This document shows positions 7,786 through 16,219 of a DNA stretch of 64,000 nucleotides, piece after piece. Under the pieces are notes generated by a model. The model made no database searches. It saw only the letters and a program-made list of their open reading frames with translations, and was not told where the DNA came from. How positions within the stretch are numbered: the stretch's first letter is position 1; every line of letters begins with the position of its first letter. The stretch is taken from positions 5,226,432 through 5,290,431 of the forward strand of contig NZ_CM001403.1 of NCBI RefSeq assembly GCF_000166195.2, written 5' to 3'. Source of the stretch: Mucilaginibacter paludis DSM 18603 (GTDB lineage Bacteria > Bacteroidota > Bacteroidia > Sphingobacteriales > Sphingobacteriaceae). The translations under genes and the position numbers were made by a program.

Positions 7786-8323
7786 TGAGTGGTATCAAGG
7801 ATAAAATGGCGGTTATGGGTTAAATCATAGGTACAGGATATTTATAATGATGTCTTCTTAAGTTTTTTGATTATCAGTGCGTATATTTTTGCTCCTATAA
7901 TTAGTATTCTTAATTTATGACATCGGCCCGCTCAGTCGCCGCGGGAAGGGCTTTGTTCTTTTTTCTTGACAAAAAAGAACCAAAAAGTCAAGACTGCCCG
8001 ATCCTTCCCCACACAGGCCAAATCCGGCCCGGCGTGCAGTCGGGGCCATTGCCCGCTTTTCCTATCTGCGTTTGGTAATCTATAAGGTTCAAACGTCATC
8101 TCTGTTTTTTCGGTTGGACGGGTCGATTATTCGGAAAGAAGTATCGGGAATAAAGATGCTATAGATTAATAGGTGTGTTTAATTCACGTTGATTAATATT
8201 AAATCATAGGCGGGGAGTTCTGCTAAACCGTATCAGGACTCCCTCTTTTTTGAGTTCGTCACAACACACCCGCCATCTGCTGACTGCCGATAAGCTTTAT
8301 TTATAATATCCGTTATACTTTTT
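7786..8323. repeat. Non-coding spacer with a dispersed-repeat-like GC-rich element
   Basis: No convincing reading frame. At 7955-7980 GTTCTTTTTT, loop CTTGAC, AAAAAAGAAC forms a perfect 10-bp hairpin, and a second GTCAAG pairs with the loop CTTGAC. A GC-rich stretch (about 7920-8060, with CCCGATCC, GGCCCGG and GCAGTCGGGGCC) surrounds it. The pattern recalls a repeat I associate with intergenic regions of Bacteroidota genomes. A role is not known. Confidence 0.45.
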
Positions 8324-9823
8324 TTAATTCGCTTGCTTCTCGGTAAGTGTCTTTATACGCATAGCCCCGTGTTTATTTTGCGGGTTTAGGGCAAGCGACT
8401 TTTTATAATTAACCAAGGCTTCGGGAATTTGATCTGTCTCTTCGAGTGTCTCAGCCAAACTATCATACACATTGGCGCTTTGTGGATAAAGTGAAACATT
8501 AAGTTTAAAAATGGCTAATGCCGCAGGCATATTTTTTTGAGCGATCAGCTGGTAGCCCCAGCCATTCAATTCTTTTTCAGTTAACTGGAATGCCGGATCG
8601 TTCTTTTTTAAGTGGGATACTACCGGTATTGCCTGATCAAATCCCTTTTTTAGTAACTCTGCCCTTAACTTTTTTAAATTTGCCGGTAAACCAAAGCCGC
8701 TTACCTCATGCATATCCGGGATGTAATAGCCGGCAATTTCATCGATGAACTGTTCAGGGTTGCCACCTAACAAATTGGTCAATATGACTATGGATAGGTC
8801 ATCTTTTAAATAAACAAACAAAGCCGATCTCCTGCCGCCTACCGGGCCAACAGCAGGATGCTCATCACGTGTTACTGTAGGCCATCCCAGCGCATAACCA
8901 TTGGTAAGCAGATTAAAACCGCCGATCTTACCATTGTTTAAAACTGCCGGTGTCCAAAGTGCAGCGATGCTGGACTGCTGCTTTAAAAGCTTACCACTTT
9001 TCAAGGCAATTATCCAATTAGCCATATCGGTAGCGGTAGACAAGATACCGGCTGCCGTTCTGAAAAACACAGGGAACTGGATATAGGATACACCAGGTGT
9101 GCTATTCACCACAAACCGGTCGCCCACCTGCCTGGTCATAGTATAAGCACCAGCATAGTTAGGGATAACATCGTAAGAATCGCCGAAACGGGTTAGCTTC
9201 ATCCCAGCTACTTTAAACTGCCGCTCTTCGATAAAGCGGGTAAAGTGCATGCCACTTAATTTGGTGATGATCTGTCCAAGCAGCACATAACCAGTCTGAT
9301 TATAGCTGAACTTTTCACCGGGCTGAGCCTCAATAGGCAGCATCTTTACTTTTTGCATAGCTTCCTGTTCATCGCCATGCCCAAGTACCTGTTCTTCAGC
9401 ATCCAGCAGATCAGGCAGCCCGGATGTATGGGTCAATACCTGTTGCAGGGTAATATTTTTCCATGCACCCGGCAGGCTGTCCAGATAATTAGCCAGTGGA
9501 TCGGTAATTTTTAACTTATGTTCTTCAGCCAGTTGCATAATGGCGATTCCGGTAAACGCTTTGGTAATGGAATTGATGGAAAATATGCTTTCATCAGTCG
9601 CTTTAATCTGGTATTCCAGGTTAGCTGTGCCGTATGTAGTACTTTTAATAATTTTGCCAGCGTGTACAACGGCAATCTGCAAGGCCGGAATATGGCGCTG
9701 CTGCATTTTATGCTTTATGAAAATGTCGATGCTGTCGGATGTGGACAATTGTTGCGCGGTAGCAGTTGTCACCGTAAGGGAAATGTAACCAAGCAAAAAT
9801 AATGTAAAAGTTTTAAGGCACAT
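8324..9823 (-). CDS. Beta-lactamase-fold serine hydrolase with C-terminal TPR
   Basis: 499 residues: signal peptide (about 1-24), a class C beta-lactamase/penicillin-binding-protein-like domain, and a C-terminal tail with TPR-like helices (ANVYDSLAETLEE...ALVNYKKSLALNPQ). The nucleophile motif SxxK is SITK (85-88). The YxN position reads YNQ (174-176), so the usual Asn is Gln. The third motif corresponds to HPAVGPVGG. Relatives include D-aminopeptidases, esterases and carboxypeptidase-like enzymes of the cell envelope, and the substrate cannot be told. It stands alone between two non-coding regions. Confidence 0.8.
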   Translation of the reverse strand: MCLKTFTLFLLGYISLTVTTATAQQLSTSDSIDIFIKHKMQQRHIPALQIAVVHAGKIIKSTTYGTANLEYQIKATDESIFSINSITKAFTGIAIMQLAEEHKLKITDPLANYLDSLPGAWKNITLQQVLTHTSGLPDLLDAEEQVLGHGDEQEAMQKVKMLPIEAQPGEKFSYNQTGYVLLGQIITKLSGMHFTRFIEERQFKVAGMKLTRFGDSYDVIPNYAGAYTMTRQVGDRFVVNSTPGVSYIQFPVFFRTAAGILSTATDMANWIIALKSGKLLKQQSSIAALWTPAVLNNGKIGGFNLLTNGYALGWPTVTRDEHPAVGPVGGRRSALFVYLKDDLSIVILTNLLGGNPEQFIDEIAGYYIPDMHEVSGFGLPANLKKLRAELLKKGFDQAIPVVSHLKKNDPAFQLTEKELNGWGYQLIAQKNMPAALAIFKLNVSLYPQSANVYDSLAETLEETDQIPEALVNYKKSLALNPQNKHGAMRIKTLTEKQAN

Positions 9824-10089
9824 GTAGTCAGAAGTTATTTGTATAGGATACCAGTAGGTTCGGCTACACCGTATTTGACTTATTGCGCATAAATCAGAAT
9901 ATTTTACTGCTCCGCGTTCTGCTAAAATATCAAACTTATTTTATTTTGAGTAGAATCATATCCTTTTGTTGTTGCAGAGAGAGAGCCGCACGGCCACCAT
10001 TGGTGTATATGGGGTAATGTTAAATCGTTGATATGTAGTAGCGTTTGATTGTTGTGATACGTTTAACTCCCGGACTAAGTACTCTTAAC

Positions 10090-11073
10090 TTACCAGGGGC
10101 TCAATACAATTTTCCCTATATGGTCGCTACTTTCCATCAGCGCGTGCGCCTCCGCTCCCTGTTCTGCCGGGAATACCCTATAAATTACCGGTTTAATCTG
10201 TCCGGCTGCTATCAAGGGCCAAACGTGCTGCTCCAATTGATGAGCAATAGCGGTTTTAAAAGCCACATCGCGGCCACGCAACATGGAGCCGGTTATAATC
10301 AACCTTTTGCGCATTACTTCCGCCAGGTCTACCTTAGCTTCTCTGCCCTTCATCGAGTTGATCATTACCAGTCGACCTTCCACTGCCAGGCATTTGATAT
10401 TATCAGGCGTATAGTCGCCGCCAATCATGTCTAATATTACATTTACGCCTTTGCCCTGTGTAGCTTCTTCAATTATCTCTTTAAAACTCTCCGTTTTGTA
10501 ATTAATGGCACGTTCTGCCCCTAAACTTTCGCAAAAACTAACCTTTTCTTCGTTACCTGCCGTTACAAATACTTTGCTACCTAAGGCGCGGGCCATTTGA
10601 ATGGCTGTAACGCCAATACCGCTCGATCCGCCGTGCACCAGCAGGCTTTCACCCGGCTGTAAATTTCCCCTGTCGAACACATTGCTCCAAACCGTGAAAA
10701 ATGTTTCGGGCAGCGATGCCGCTTCAACCAAAGTTAAATTGCCCGGTATAGGTAAACATTGCCCTGCCGGGATAACACAATATTCGGCATACCCTGCGCC
10801 AATTACTAATCCGCAAACCTGGTCGCCAATTTTCCAGCGGGTAACATCAGCGCCAACTTCCACTATGGTGCCCGCTACCTCGAGGCCGGGAATATCTATT
10901 GATGCACCGGCAGGTGGCGGGTGGTTGCCCTTGCGTTGCGCCACATCTGGGCGATTTACACCCGCTGCTGCAACTTTTACCAATACTTCGCCGGTCGAAA
11001 TTTGGGGTTTGGGGCGATCTTGTATCTGGAGTACTTCCGGCGGGCCGGGATGGGTGATGATAACGGCTTTCAT
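10090..11073 (-). CDS. NAD(P)H-quinone oxidoreductase (zeta-crystallin/PIG3-like MDR)
   Basis: 327 residues of the medium-chain dehydrogenase/reductase superfamily without zinc-ligand cysteines. The N-terminal GroES-like domain contains AAAGVNRPDVAQRKG. The Rossmann domain has HGGSSGIGVTAIQMARALG and a following VTAGNEEK segment at the NADPH-binding position. Such proteins reduce quinones or enones with NADPH in the cytoplasm and are often linked to oxidative stress. It is divergent from the peroxiredoxin gene, with about 300 bp between, which fits that role but does not prove it. Confidence 0.88.
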   Translation of the reverse strand: MKAVIITHPGPPEVLQIQDRPKPQISTGEVLVKVAAAGVNRPDVAQRKGNHPPPAGASIDIPGLEVAGTIVEVGADVTRWKIGDQVCGLVIGAGYAEYCVIPAGQCLPIPGNLTLVEAASLPETFFTVWSNVFDRGNLQPGESLLVHGGSSGIGVTAIQMARALGSKVFVTAGNEEKVSFCESLGAERAINYKTESFKEIIEEATQGKGVNVILDMIGGDYTPDNIKCLAVEGRLVMINSMKGREAKVDLAEVMRKRLIITGSMLRGRDVAFKTAIAHQLEQHVWPLIAAGQIKPVIYRVFPAEQGAEAHALMESSDHIGKIVLSPW

Positions 11074-11187
11074 GAGGTCGCTGTTTTTTTATTGTGTTGA
11101 TTTTACTTGGATTGCTGTGGATAACTGATAGCAGGAAATAATGTTTCAAAGTTGATATGATTGAGTTTGTGATTGACTGACGGTATT

Positions 11188-11219
11188 AGCTTTGACAAAT
11201 TTAAAAAGTCGTCAAAGCT
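11188..11219. repeat. Degenerate copy of the AGCTTTGAC palindromic repeat
   Basis: AGCTTTGAC (11188-11196) and GTCAAAGCT (11211-11219) are exact complements around 14 bases. The same outer arms occur in the perfect 31-bp palindrome at 40406-40436, so this appears to be a decayed member of one repeat family. Confidence 0.55.
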
Positions 11220-11344
11220 TTCTGGCGGCGAAGTTTATTTGCAATTTTTCCGTCAAGTAATAAGCGTGAATATTTTACCATATTGCTATCGTTTTTAAGA
11301 ATCAAAACAGACATAAAAATAACAAACCTTAAAAAGCTAATCAG

Positions 11345-11352
11345 TAGTTTTG
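11345..11352 (+). promoter_or_regulatory. -7 element of the peroxiredoxin gene
   Basis: TAGTTTTG matches TAnnTTTG and lies 20 bp before the ATG at 11373. A TTG at the expected -33 distance is not seen. Confidence 0.4.
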
Positions 11353-11372
11353 CTTCTAAATAAAAAGCAAAT

Positions 11373-11834
11373 ATGTTAATTGTAACCGGGCAGCAGGCGC
11401 CAGAATTTAAATTAGTATCATCGGAGCTGAAAGAAGTTAGCTTATCCGATTTTAAAGGTAAAAAAGTAGTTATCCATTTCTTTCCTTTAGCATTTACCGG
11501 AGTTTGTACAACGCAGCTTTGTACTATGCGCGATAGTTTTGGCTATTATGATGGCCTTGGCGCACAAATTTTAGGTATTTCGGTTGATTCGCCTTTTACG
11601 CTGGCTAAGTTTAAGGAAGAAAATCAATACCAGTTTCCTTTATTATCCGATTTTAATAAAGAGGTATCGGCGGCTTATGGCGCATTATATGCCGACTTTG
11701 TGTTGGGTTTAAAAGGCGTATCCAAACGTGCCGCCTTTGTTTTAGACGAGGAACATCGGGTTATTTATGCAGAGGTATTAGAATCGGCAGGGGATTTGCC
11801 TGATTTTGAAGCTATTGCAGAAAAAGTGAAGTAA
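11373..11834 (+). CDS. Thioredoxin-fold peroxiredoxin (AhpE/BCP type)
   Basis: 153 residues, the usual size for BCP/PrxQ or AhpE peroxiredoxins, which reduce hydroperoxides through a peroxidatic cysteine. The active site FPLAFTGVC places the peroxidatic Cys at residue 45 in the PxxxTxxC motif. A second Cys at residue 50 (CTTQLC) is at the spacing of the resolving Cys in PrxQ/BCP enzymes. FPLLSDF and the overall pattern resemble AhpE. No signal peptide is present, so it is cytoplasmic. It is transcribed alone and divergent from the quinone oxidoreductase. Confidence 0.9.
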   Translation: MLIVTGQQAPEFKLVSSELKEVSLSDFKGKKVVIHFFPLAFTGVCTTQLCTMRDSFGYYDGLGAQILGISVDSPFTLAKFKEENQYQFPLLSDFNKEVSAAYGALYADFVLGLKGVSKRAAFVLDEEHRVIYAEVLESAGDLPDFEAIAEKVK

Positions 11835-11845
11835 TTTTTTATTTT

Positions 11846-11878
11846 TTTGTGGATTTTTAAAAGAAAACTCTATTTTTG
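11846..11878 (+). promoter_or_regulatory. Promoter of tRNA-Arg
   Basis: TTTG (11846-11849), a 21-nt spacer and TATTTTTG (11871-11878) match the Bacteroidota promoter. The -7 element continues into GCAGTCCG, a 15-base string that recurs exactly upstream of tRNA-Cys on the minus strand near 32005-31991. Confidence 0.7.
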
Positions 11879-11995
11879 CAGTCCGTTAAAAAAGCAAACG
11901 AATTGTGATAAGCAGAGTGGGAGATATTAACGGGAAACAAAGTACTGTAAAGTACATCCTGATCTGGAAGCAGACGGGAGTTTTTAAGTCAATAT

Positions 11996-12072
<77 letters not shown>

Positions 12073-12075
12073 ATT

Positions 12076-12109
12076 AAAGTCTTTTTGTATTTCGCAAAAA
12101 GACTTTTTA
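12076..12109 (+). terminator. Terminator between tRNA-Arg and adk
   Basis: AAAGTCTTTTTG (12076-12087) pairs with CAAAAAGACTTT (12095-12106) over 12 bp with a 7-base loop, followed by T. It ends the tRNA transcript only 4 bases after its CCA. adk needs its own promoter or readthrough. Confidence 0.75.
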
Positions 12110-12126
12110 AATTTTAAATCACCAGG

Positions 12127-12702
12127 ATGCTGAATTTAGTACTATTTGGCCCGCCAGGAGCAGGTAAGGGAACTCAATCTCAAAAACTTATTGACCAGTA
12201 TCAGTTGATACACCTTTCAACAGGCGATCTGCTCAGAGGCGAAATAACACAGGGAACAGAACTTGGTATAGAAGCCAAAAAATTGATGGATCAGGGTTTT
12301 CTGGTTCCAGACGAAGTGGTGATCGGTATGATCAGCAACAAGCTGGATGCCAATAAAGATGCTCGTGGTTTTATATTCGATGGTTTTCCGCGTACCGTGG
12401 CGCAGGCCGAGGCTTTGGATAATTTATTGGCTTCTAAAGGCGAATCGATCTCGAGCATGATCGCGCTGGAAGTTGATGATGATGAGTTGGAGCACCGCTT
12501 ATTATTGAGGGGCAAAGAGTCTGGCCGACCAGATGATGCCAATCCTGAAGTTATCCGCAAGCGGATACACGAATATAATAACAAAACAGCACCCGTTGCG
12601 CAGTTTTACAAAGTACAAAATAAATTTAAAAGCATAAACGGCATTGGCAGCATCGATGAGATCTTCCATTCTATTTGCGCTATAGTTGATCTTTGCAAAT
12701 AA
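12127..12702 (+). CDS. adk: Adenylate kinase
   Basis: 191 residues. It interconverts ATP + AMP and 2 ADP in the cytoplasm. The P-loop GPPGAGKGT is at residues 8-16, the AMP-binding segment is LSTGDLLRGEI, and FDGFPRTVAQAEAL is the conserved NMP-bind/CORE motif. The LID region (GRPDDANPEVIRKRIHEY) is short and lacks zinc-binding cysteines, so this is the short form of the enzyme. obg follows 196 bp downstream on the same strand. Confidence 0.97.
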   Translation: MLNLVLFGPPGAGKGTQSQKLIDQYQLIHLSTGDLLRGEITQGTELGIEAKKLMDQGFLVPDEVVIGMISNKLDANKDARGFIFDGFPRTVAQAEALDNLLASKGESISSMIALEVDDDELEHRLLLRGKESGRPDDANPEVIRKRIHEYNNKTAPVAQFYKVQNKFKSINGIGSIDEIFHSICAIVDLCK

Positions 12703-12748
12703 TAATCTAATAGTTTCCTATAAACTATTGGTGCCATTTTAAAAATCA

Positions 12749-12803
12749 AAATCTTTTGCGTCCGGCGTTTCTGTTATCAGGATGTGCCGCATGCAAAAGA
12801 TTT
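12749..12803 (+). other. Hairpin in the adk-obg spacer
   Basis: AAATCTTTTGC (12749-12759) pairs with GCAAAAGATTT (12793-12803) over 11 bp. A second inner stem CGGC/GCCG is possible. No T-run follows, so it is not a typical terminator. It may act as an mRNA structure before obg (inference). Confidence 0.4.
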
Positions 12804-12898
12804 AGTTATATATTTAAAATGCTATTTAAATATCATTCGAAAATCGATCTTCGCCTCTAACCAAGCCGGAGCCGTAATTCGTAAACCCCAAAATCCAA

Positions 12899-13900
12899 AT
12901 GTCTCAAGGTTCAAATTTTGTTGATTACGTTAAAGTGTGCTGCCGTTCCGGGCATGGAGGGGCAGGCTCATCGCACTTGCATCGTGATATTTTAACCTCA
13001 AAAGGTGGGCCCGATGGTGGCGATGGGGGGCGTGGCGGCCATGTCATTGTACGCGGAAACGCTCAGTTTTGGACCTTGCTCCATCTTAAATACCGCAAAC
13101 ATATTATAGCTGCCGACGGCGAATCGGGAGGAAGCTCGTTAAGAACCGGTAAAAACGGGAAAGACGAGATTTTGGAAGTTCCCTTAGGTACGATAGCCAA
13201 AGATGCGGAGACGGGAGAGATACTGTTTGAGATTACCCAGGATGGCGAAACCAAAATATTAACCAGCGGTGGCCGCGGAGGTTTGGGCAACTGGCATTTC
13301 AAGTCGTCTACACAGCAAACGCCGCGCTTCGCCCAACCCGGCGAAGAGGGGCAGGAGGTATGGAATATCCTGGAGCTAAAAGTATTGGCCGATGTTGGTT
13401 TAGTAGGCTTCCCTAATGCCGGTAAATCAACACTGCTATCCGTAGTTTCGGCAGCCAAGCCTGAGATAGCCGATTACTCTTTTACTACCCTCGTTCCCAA
13501 TTTGGGTATTGTGGCGTATCGCGATAACAAATCATTTGTAATGGCCGATATTCCGGGTATTATAGAAGGAGCTTCTACAGGTAAGGGATTAGGCTTCAGG
13601 TTTCTGCGACATATTGAGCGTAACTCGGTATTGTTGTTTATGATCCCTGCCGATACCAGCCGGACCATCCAGGAGGAATACCAGATATTACTGCACGAAC
13701 TTACCGAGTATAACCCCGAACTAACTCACAAGCCAAGGATACTGGCCATTACCAAAGCCGATATGCTGGATGAGGAATTACAGCAGGAAATGGCAAAGGA
13801 GCTCCCTGCCGGGATTGAGGCGGTATTTATTTCGTCGGTAGCCCAAAAGGGTTTAACCGAACTGAAAGACCTGCTTTGGAAAGAGATTAACAGGGCTTAA
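12899..13900 (+). CDS. obgE: Obg family GTPase
   Basis: 333 residues. The glycine-rich Obg fold occupies about residues 6-160 (GGAGS, GGDGGRGGHV, RGGLGN). The G domain follows, with G1 GFPNAGKS at 170-177, G2 around FTTLVPNLG, G3 DIPGI, G4 as TKAD, and G5 ISSVAQKG near the end. Obg proteins bind the large ribosomal subunit and act in ribosome assembly and stringent response. The C-terminal OCT extension of some Obg proteins is absent. Its stop codon overlaps the stop of the convergent gene by 4 bp, and no terminator is visible between them. Confidence 0.97.
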   Translation: MSQGSNFVDYVKVCCRSGHGGAGSSHLHRDILTSKGGPDGGDGGRGGHVIVRGNAQFWTLLHLKYRKHIIAADGESGGSSLRTGKNGKDEILEVPLGTIAKDAETGEILFEITQDGETKILTSGGRGGLGNWHFKSSTQQTPRFAQPGEEGQEVWNILELKVLADVGLVGFPNAGKSTLLSVVSAAKPEIADYSFTTLVPNLGIVAYRDNKSFVMADIPGIIEGASTGKGLGFRFLRHIERNSVLLFMIPADTSRTIQEEYQILLHELTEYNPELTHKPRILAITKADMLDEELQQEMAKELPAGIEAVFISSVAQKGLTELKDLLWKEINRA

Positions 13901-15477
13901 AGCGCACTCAATAAAATATATCCCTTACTTAGTTTTTTGATACTGAAGTTGCTATAACCCGGAAAGCATTTCCGGATAACGTCTGCATAGCCATTGGTAG
14001 CGTAACGGGCCGGCAATAGGATAAATAGTGGCCCGGCGTGGCCTTCATATACATTATTATCGGTATAAGTGTCGGCGTTATCTTCGCTGATATCATCCAG
14101 CGTAATCATGCGGTTGTGTGTAATTTCTAAACCCAGATCGGCACTTGTAAAGGCAAACAGCGCATCGTTATGGTACTGTTTATCCAATTGCGCCAGATAG
14201 TTTAATGAGGGTTGATCGATAAATAACTGTGTTATGCCCGATGAGCCGCGCGCGTTATTTTTAACGTTATATTTATAATTAACTACAAAGTATTTGATGC
14301 TTGTAAACGTTATGCCCAACCATATTAAAATAAACAGTGCTTTAAAGCCGGGTTTAATTAAGCTGAAAAGGTAAATTGTACCTGGGATAAACAGCAAGCC
14401 AACTATGCGCAAATGCCTCCCCTCGTACGAAATATCCAGCTGCCGTAAAAAAACGGATGAAAAAAACAGGAATGAGATGACGTAGAAAACTGTCACGGCC
14501 AGCTTATAAGGCTTAATAGGGATATATCGTATGATGGATATAAACAAACCTATACTCAGCAGAGCCGTTAACACCAATACCACGATGGTAAGCGATGGCC
14601 CGATGATGGCCCCATCGACGTGGTAGAGCAGGCCCTGGAAAAGATCGTCTACCGAAAAACCGGAAAGCAGGGGAGAGGCCAGTGGAAAGCCCAATGCTTC
14701 GAGGCTTAAGCGCAAGCCAGGCGATGCCGATGCAGGATTACTGCCTTTGGAGAGAAAGAATTTATAAACTGTGGCTAATGAAAGGATAGCTGGTAAAGCC
14801 AAAATAAACCCGTTTTTAATCCAGTGGCGCCAATCTTTCAAACCTGACGAGACATTAACCCATAGGCAAAACAGGCCCGAAGCATACATCCACAAAAAGG
14901 CCGACTTACAGCAAAAGCCTATCCATCCCGTAAGGAGAACAAAAAGAATAACTTTCCAGTTTAATTTTTCGAAGCTAAAGCAGCCGTATAGAAACCAACC
15001 TAAAAAACCAAATAGCAGGGTTTCGCCACCGTTGTAAAAGATGAAGGGGATATAATAAAACTGCTGGCAAGCGATGAATGCGATGCTTAACGCTGAGATG
15101 ACTGCCGAAAAGCCTATTTTCCTGAAAAAAGTATAGAAACCCCAAATGCCCGACAGGGAACAAAACAAGATGGTTATAGCTGCCGATTGGCCAAGATTAA
15201 GGCCAAAAATGCTTTTAAAAAAATAAGGAACCAAATATTGCCCCGGCGACCACCAGGTTAAAAAGGTAGCGGTGTTTTGGGCGATATTTGCCTGGCTGGG
15301 TGTAATGGCTAAATTAAAGCCACCACCTAATTGCATGGAGCGCATAACCTGGAAACCCCAGCTCGGATCTGGAAATAAAGCGGGCGGGCAGATCAGGATA
15401 AGCATACCTAAAATCAGGGTAGCCAGTACTATAGCGGCCAGTATAAATTGATGCCGGTTATTTTCCTTTAAATACAT
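13897..15477 (-). CDS. Polytopic membrane protein, probable GT-C-type glycosyltransferase
   Basis: 526 residues with about ten hydrophobic segments. The first extracytoplasmic loop contains FPDPSWGFQVMRSMQ, with acidic residues at the position where GT-C enzymes carry theirs, and the last 100 residues are soluble. It overlaps by 20 bp the preceding DPM1-like glycosyltransferase, so both are translationally linked. DPM1-like enzymes make polyprenyl-phosphate sugars that GT-C enzymes use as donors, so a lipid-linked sugar transfer role is a reasonable inference. No family motif is strong enough for a firm name. Confidence 0.65.
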   Translation of the reverse strand: MYLKENNRHQFILAAIVLATLILGMLILICPPALFPDPSWGFQVMRSMQLGGGFNLAITPSQANIAQNTATFLTWWSPGQYLVPYFFKSIFGLNLGQSAAITILFCSLSGIWGFYTFFRKIGFSAVISALSIAFIACQQFYYIPFIFYNGGETLLFGFLGWFLYGCFSFEKLNWKVILFVLLTGWIGFCCKSAFLWMYASGLFCLWVNVSSGLKDWRHWIKNGFILALPAILSLATVYKFFLSKGSNPASASPGLRLSLEALGFPLASPLLSGFSVDDLFQGLLYHVDGAIIGPSLTIVVLVLTALLSIGLFISIIRYIPIKPYKLAVTVFYVISFLFFSSVFLRQLDISYEGRHLRIVGLLFIPGTIYLFSLIKPGFKALFILIWLGITFTSIKYFVVNYKYNVKNNARGSSGITQLFIDQPSLNYLAQLDKQYHNDALFAFTSADLGLEITHNRMITLDDISEDNADTYTDNNVYEGHAGPLFILLPARYATNGYADVIRKCFPGYSNFSIKKLSKGYILLSAL

Positions 15478-16174
15478 TGTATTTCAGTATACACCAAATT
15501 GCCCTGAAACCATCTTTCCAGTTAATTTTTTTGCCCTCGGCATAAGTGCGGCCGTAGTAAGAAATTCCCACTTCGTAAATTTTAATGCCGGGTATGCGTG
15601 CTATTTTGGCGGTTATTTCGGGCTCAAAGCCAAAACGGTTCTCTTCTAAAATTATTTGCTGCAGTATGGATGTACGGATGAGTTTGTAGCATGTTTCCAT
15701 ATCGGTGAGGTTGAGGTTGGTAAACATGTTCGACATGAAAGTTAATACCGCGTTGCCTATGCTGTGCCAAAAGAACAAGATGCGGTGTGGTTTATCGCCC
15801 ATAAAGCGCGATCCGTATACAACATCGGCATTGGCTTTTAAAACCGGTTTGAGCAGGTTTTGATACTCGTCGGGGTCGTATTCCAGGTCGGCATCCTGTA
15901 CTATGCAATAATCGCCCGTGGCCTGGCTAAATCCTCTGCGTATGGCGGCGCCTTTGCCCTGGTTCACCTGTTGCTGAAGCAAATTGATGCTCACAGCATG
16001 TTGTGCGCTAAACGCGTTTACCTGCGATATGGTATCGTCTTTAGAGCAGTCGTCAACTACGATGATTTCTTTAGATATACCAACGGGGAGTTCAGCATCG
16101 AGCACTCGTTTCAGTATGACGCTGATTGTTGCCGATTCGTTATAGGCGGGTATGATGATAGATAGTTTTTCCAA
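15458..16174 (-). CDS. Family 2 glycosyltransferase, polyprenyl-phosphate sugar synthase-like (DPM1-like)
   Basis: 238 residues with a GT-A fold: LSIIIPAYNE at the N-terminus, VVDDCSKDDT, the NQGKGAAIRRGF segment and the DADLEYDPDEY metal-binding motif. The pattern matches dolichyl/polyprenyl-phosphate mannose or glucose synthases. No C-terminal transmembrane pair is present, so it is the soluble DPM1 type. It is followed with a 20-bp overlap by a multi-pass membrane protein that could use its product. Confidence 0.9.
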   Translation of the reverse strand: MEKLSIIIPAYNESATISVILKRVLDAELPVGISKEIIVVDDCSKDDTISQVNAFSAQHAVSINLLQQQVNQGKGAAIRRGFSQATGDYCIVQDADLEYDPDEYQNLLKPVLKANADVVYGSRFMGDKPHRILFFWHSIGNAVLTFMSNMFTNLNLTDMETCYKLIRTSILQQIILEENRFGFEPEITAKIARIPGIKIYEVGISYYGRTYAEGKKINWKDGFRAIWCILKYNVFKGK

Positions 16175-16219
16175 GATCTTTTAAAAATCGCAAATTAATT
16201 AATTTTTGTTGATTCACAG

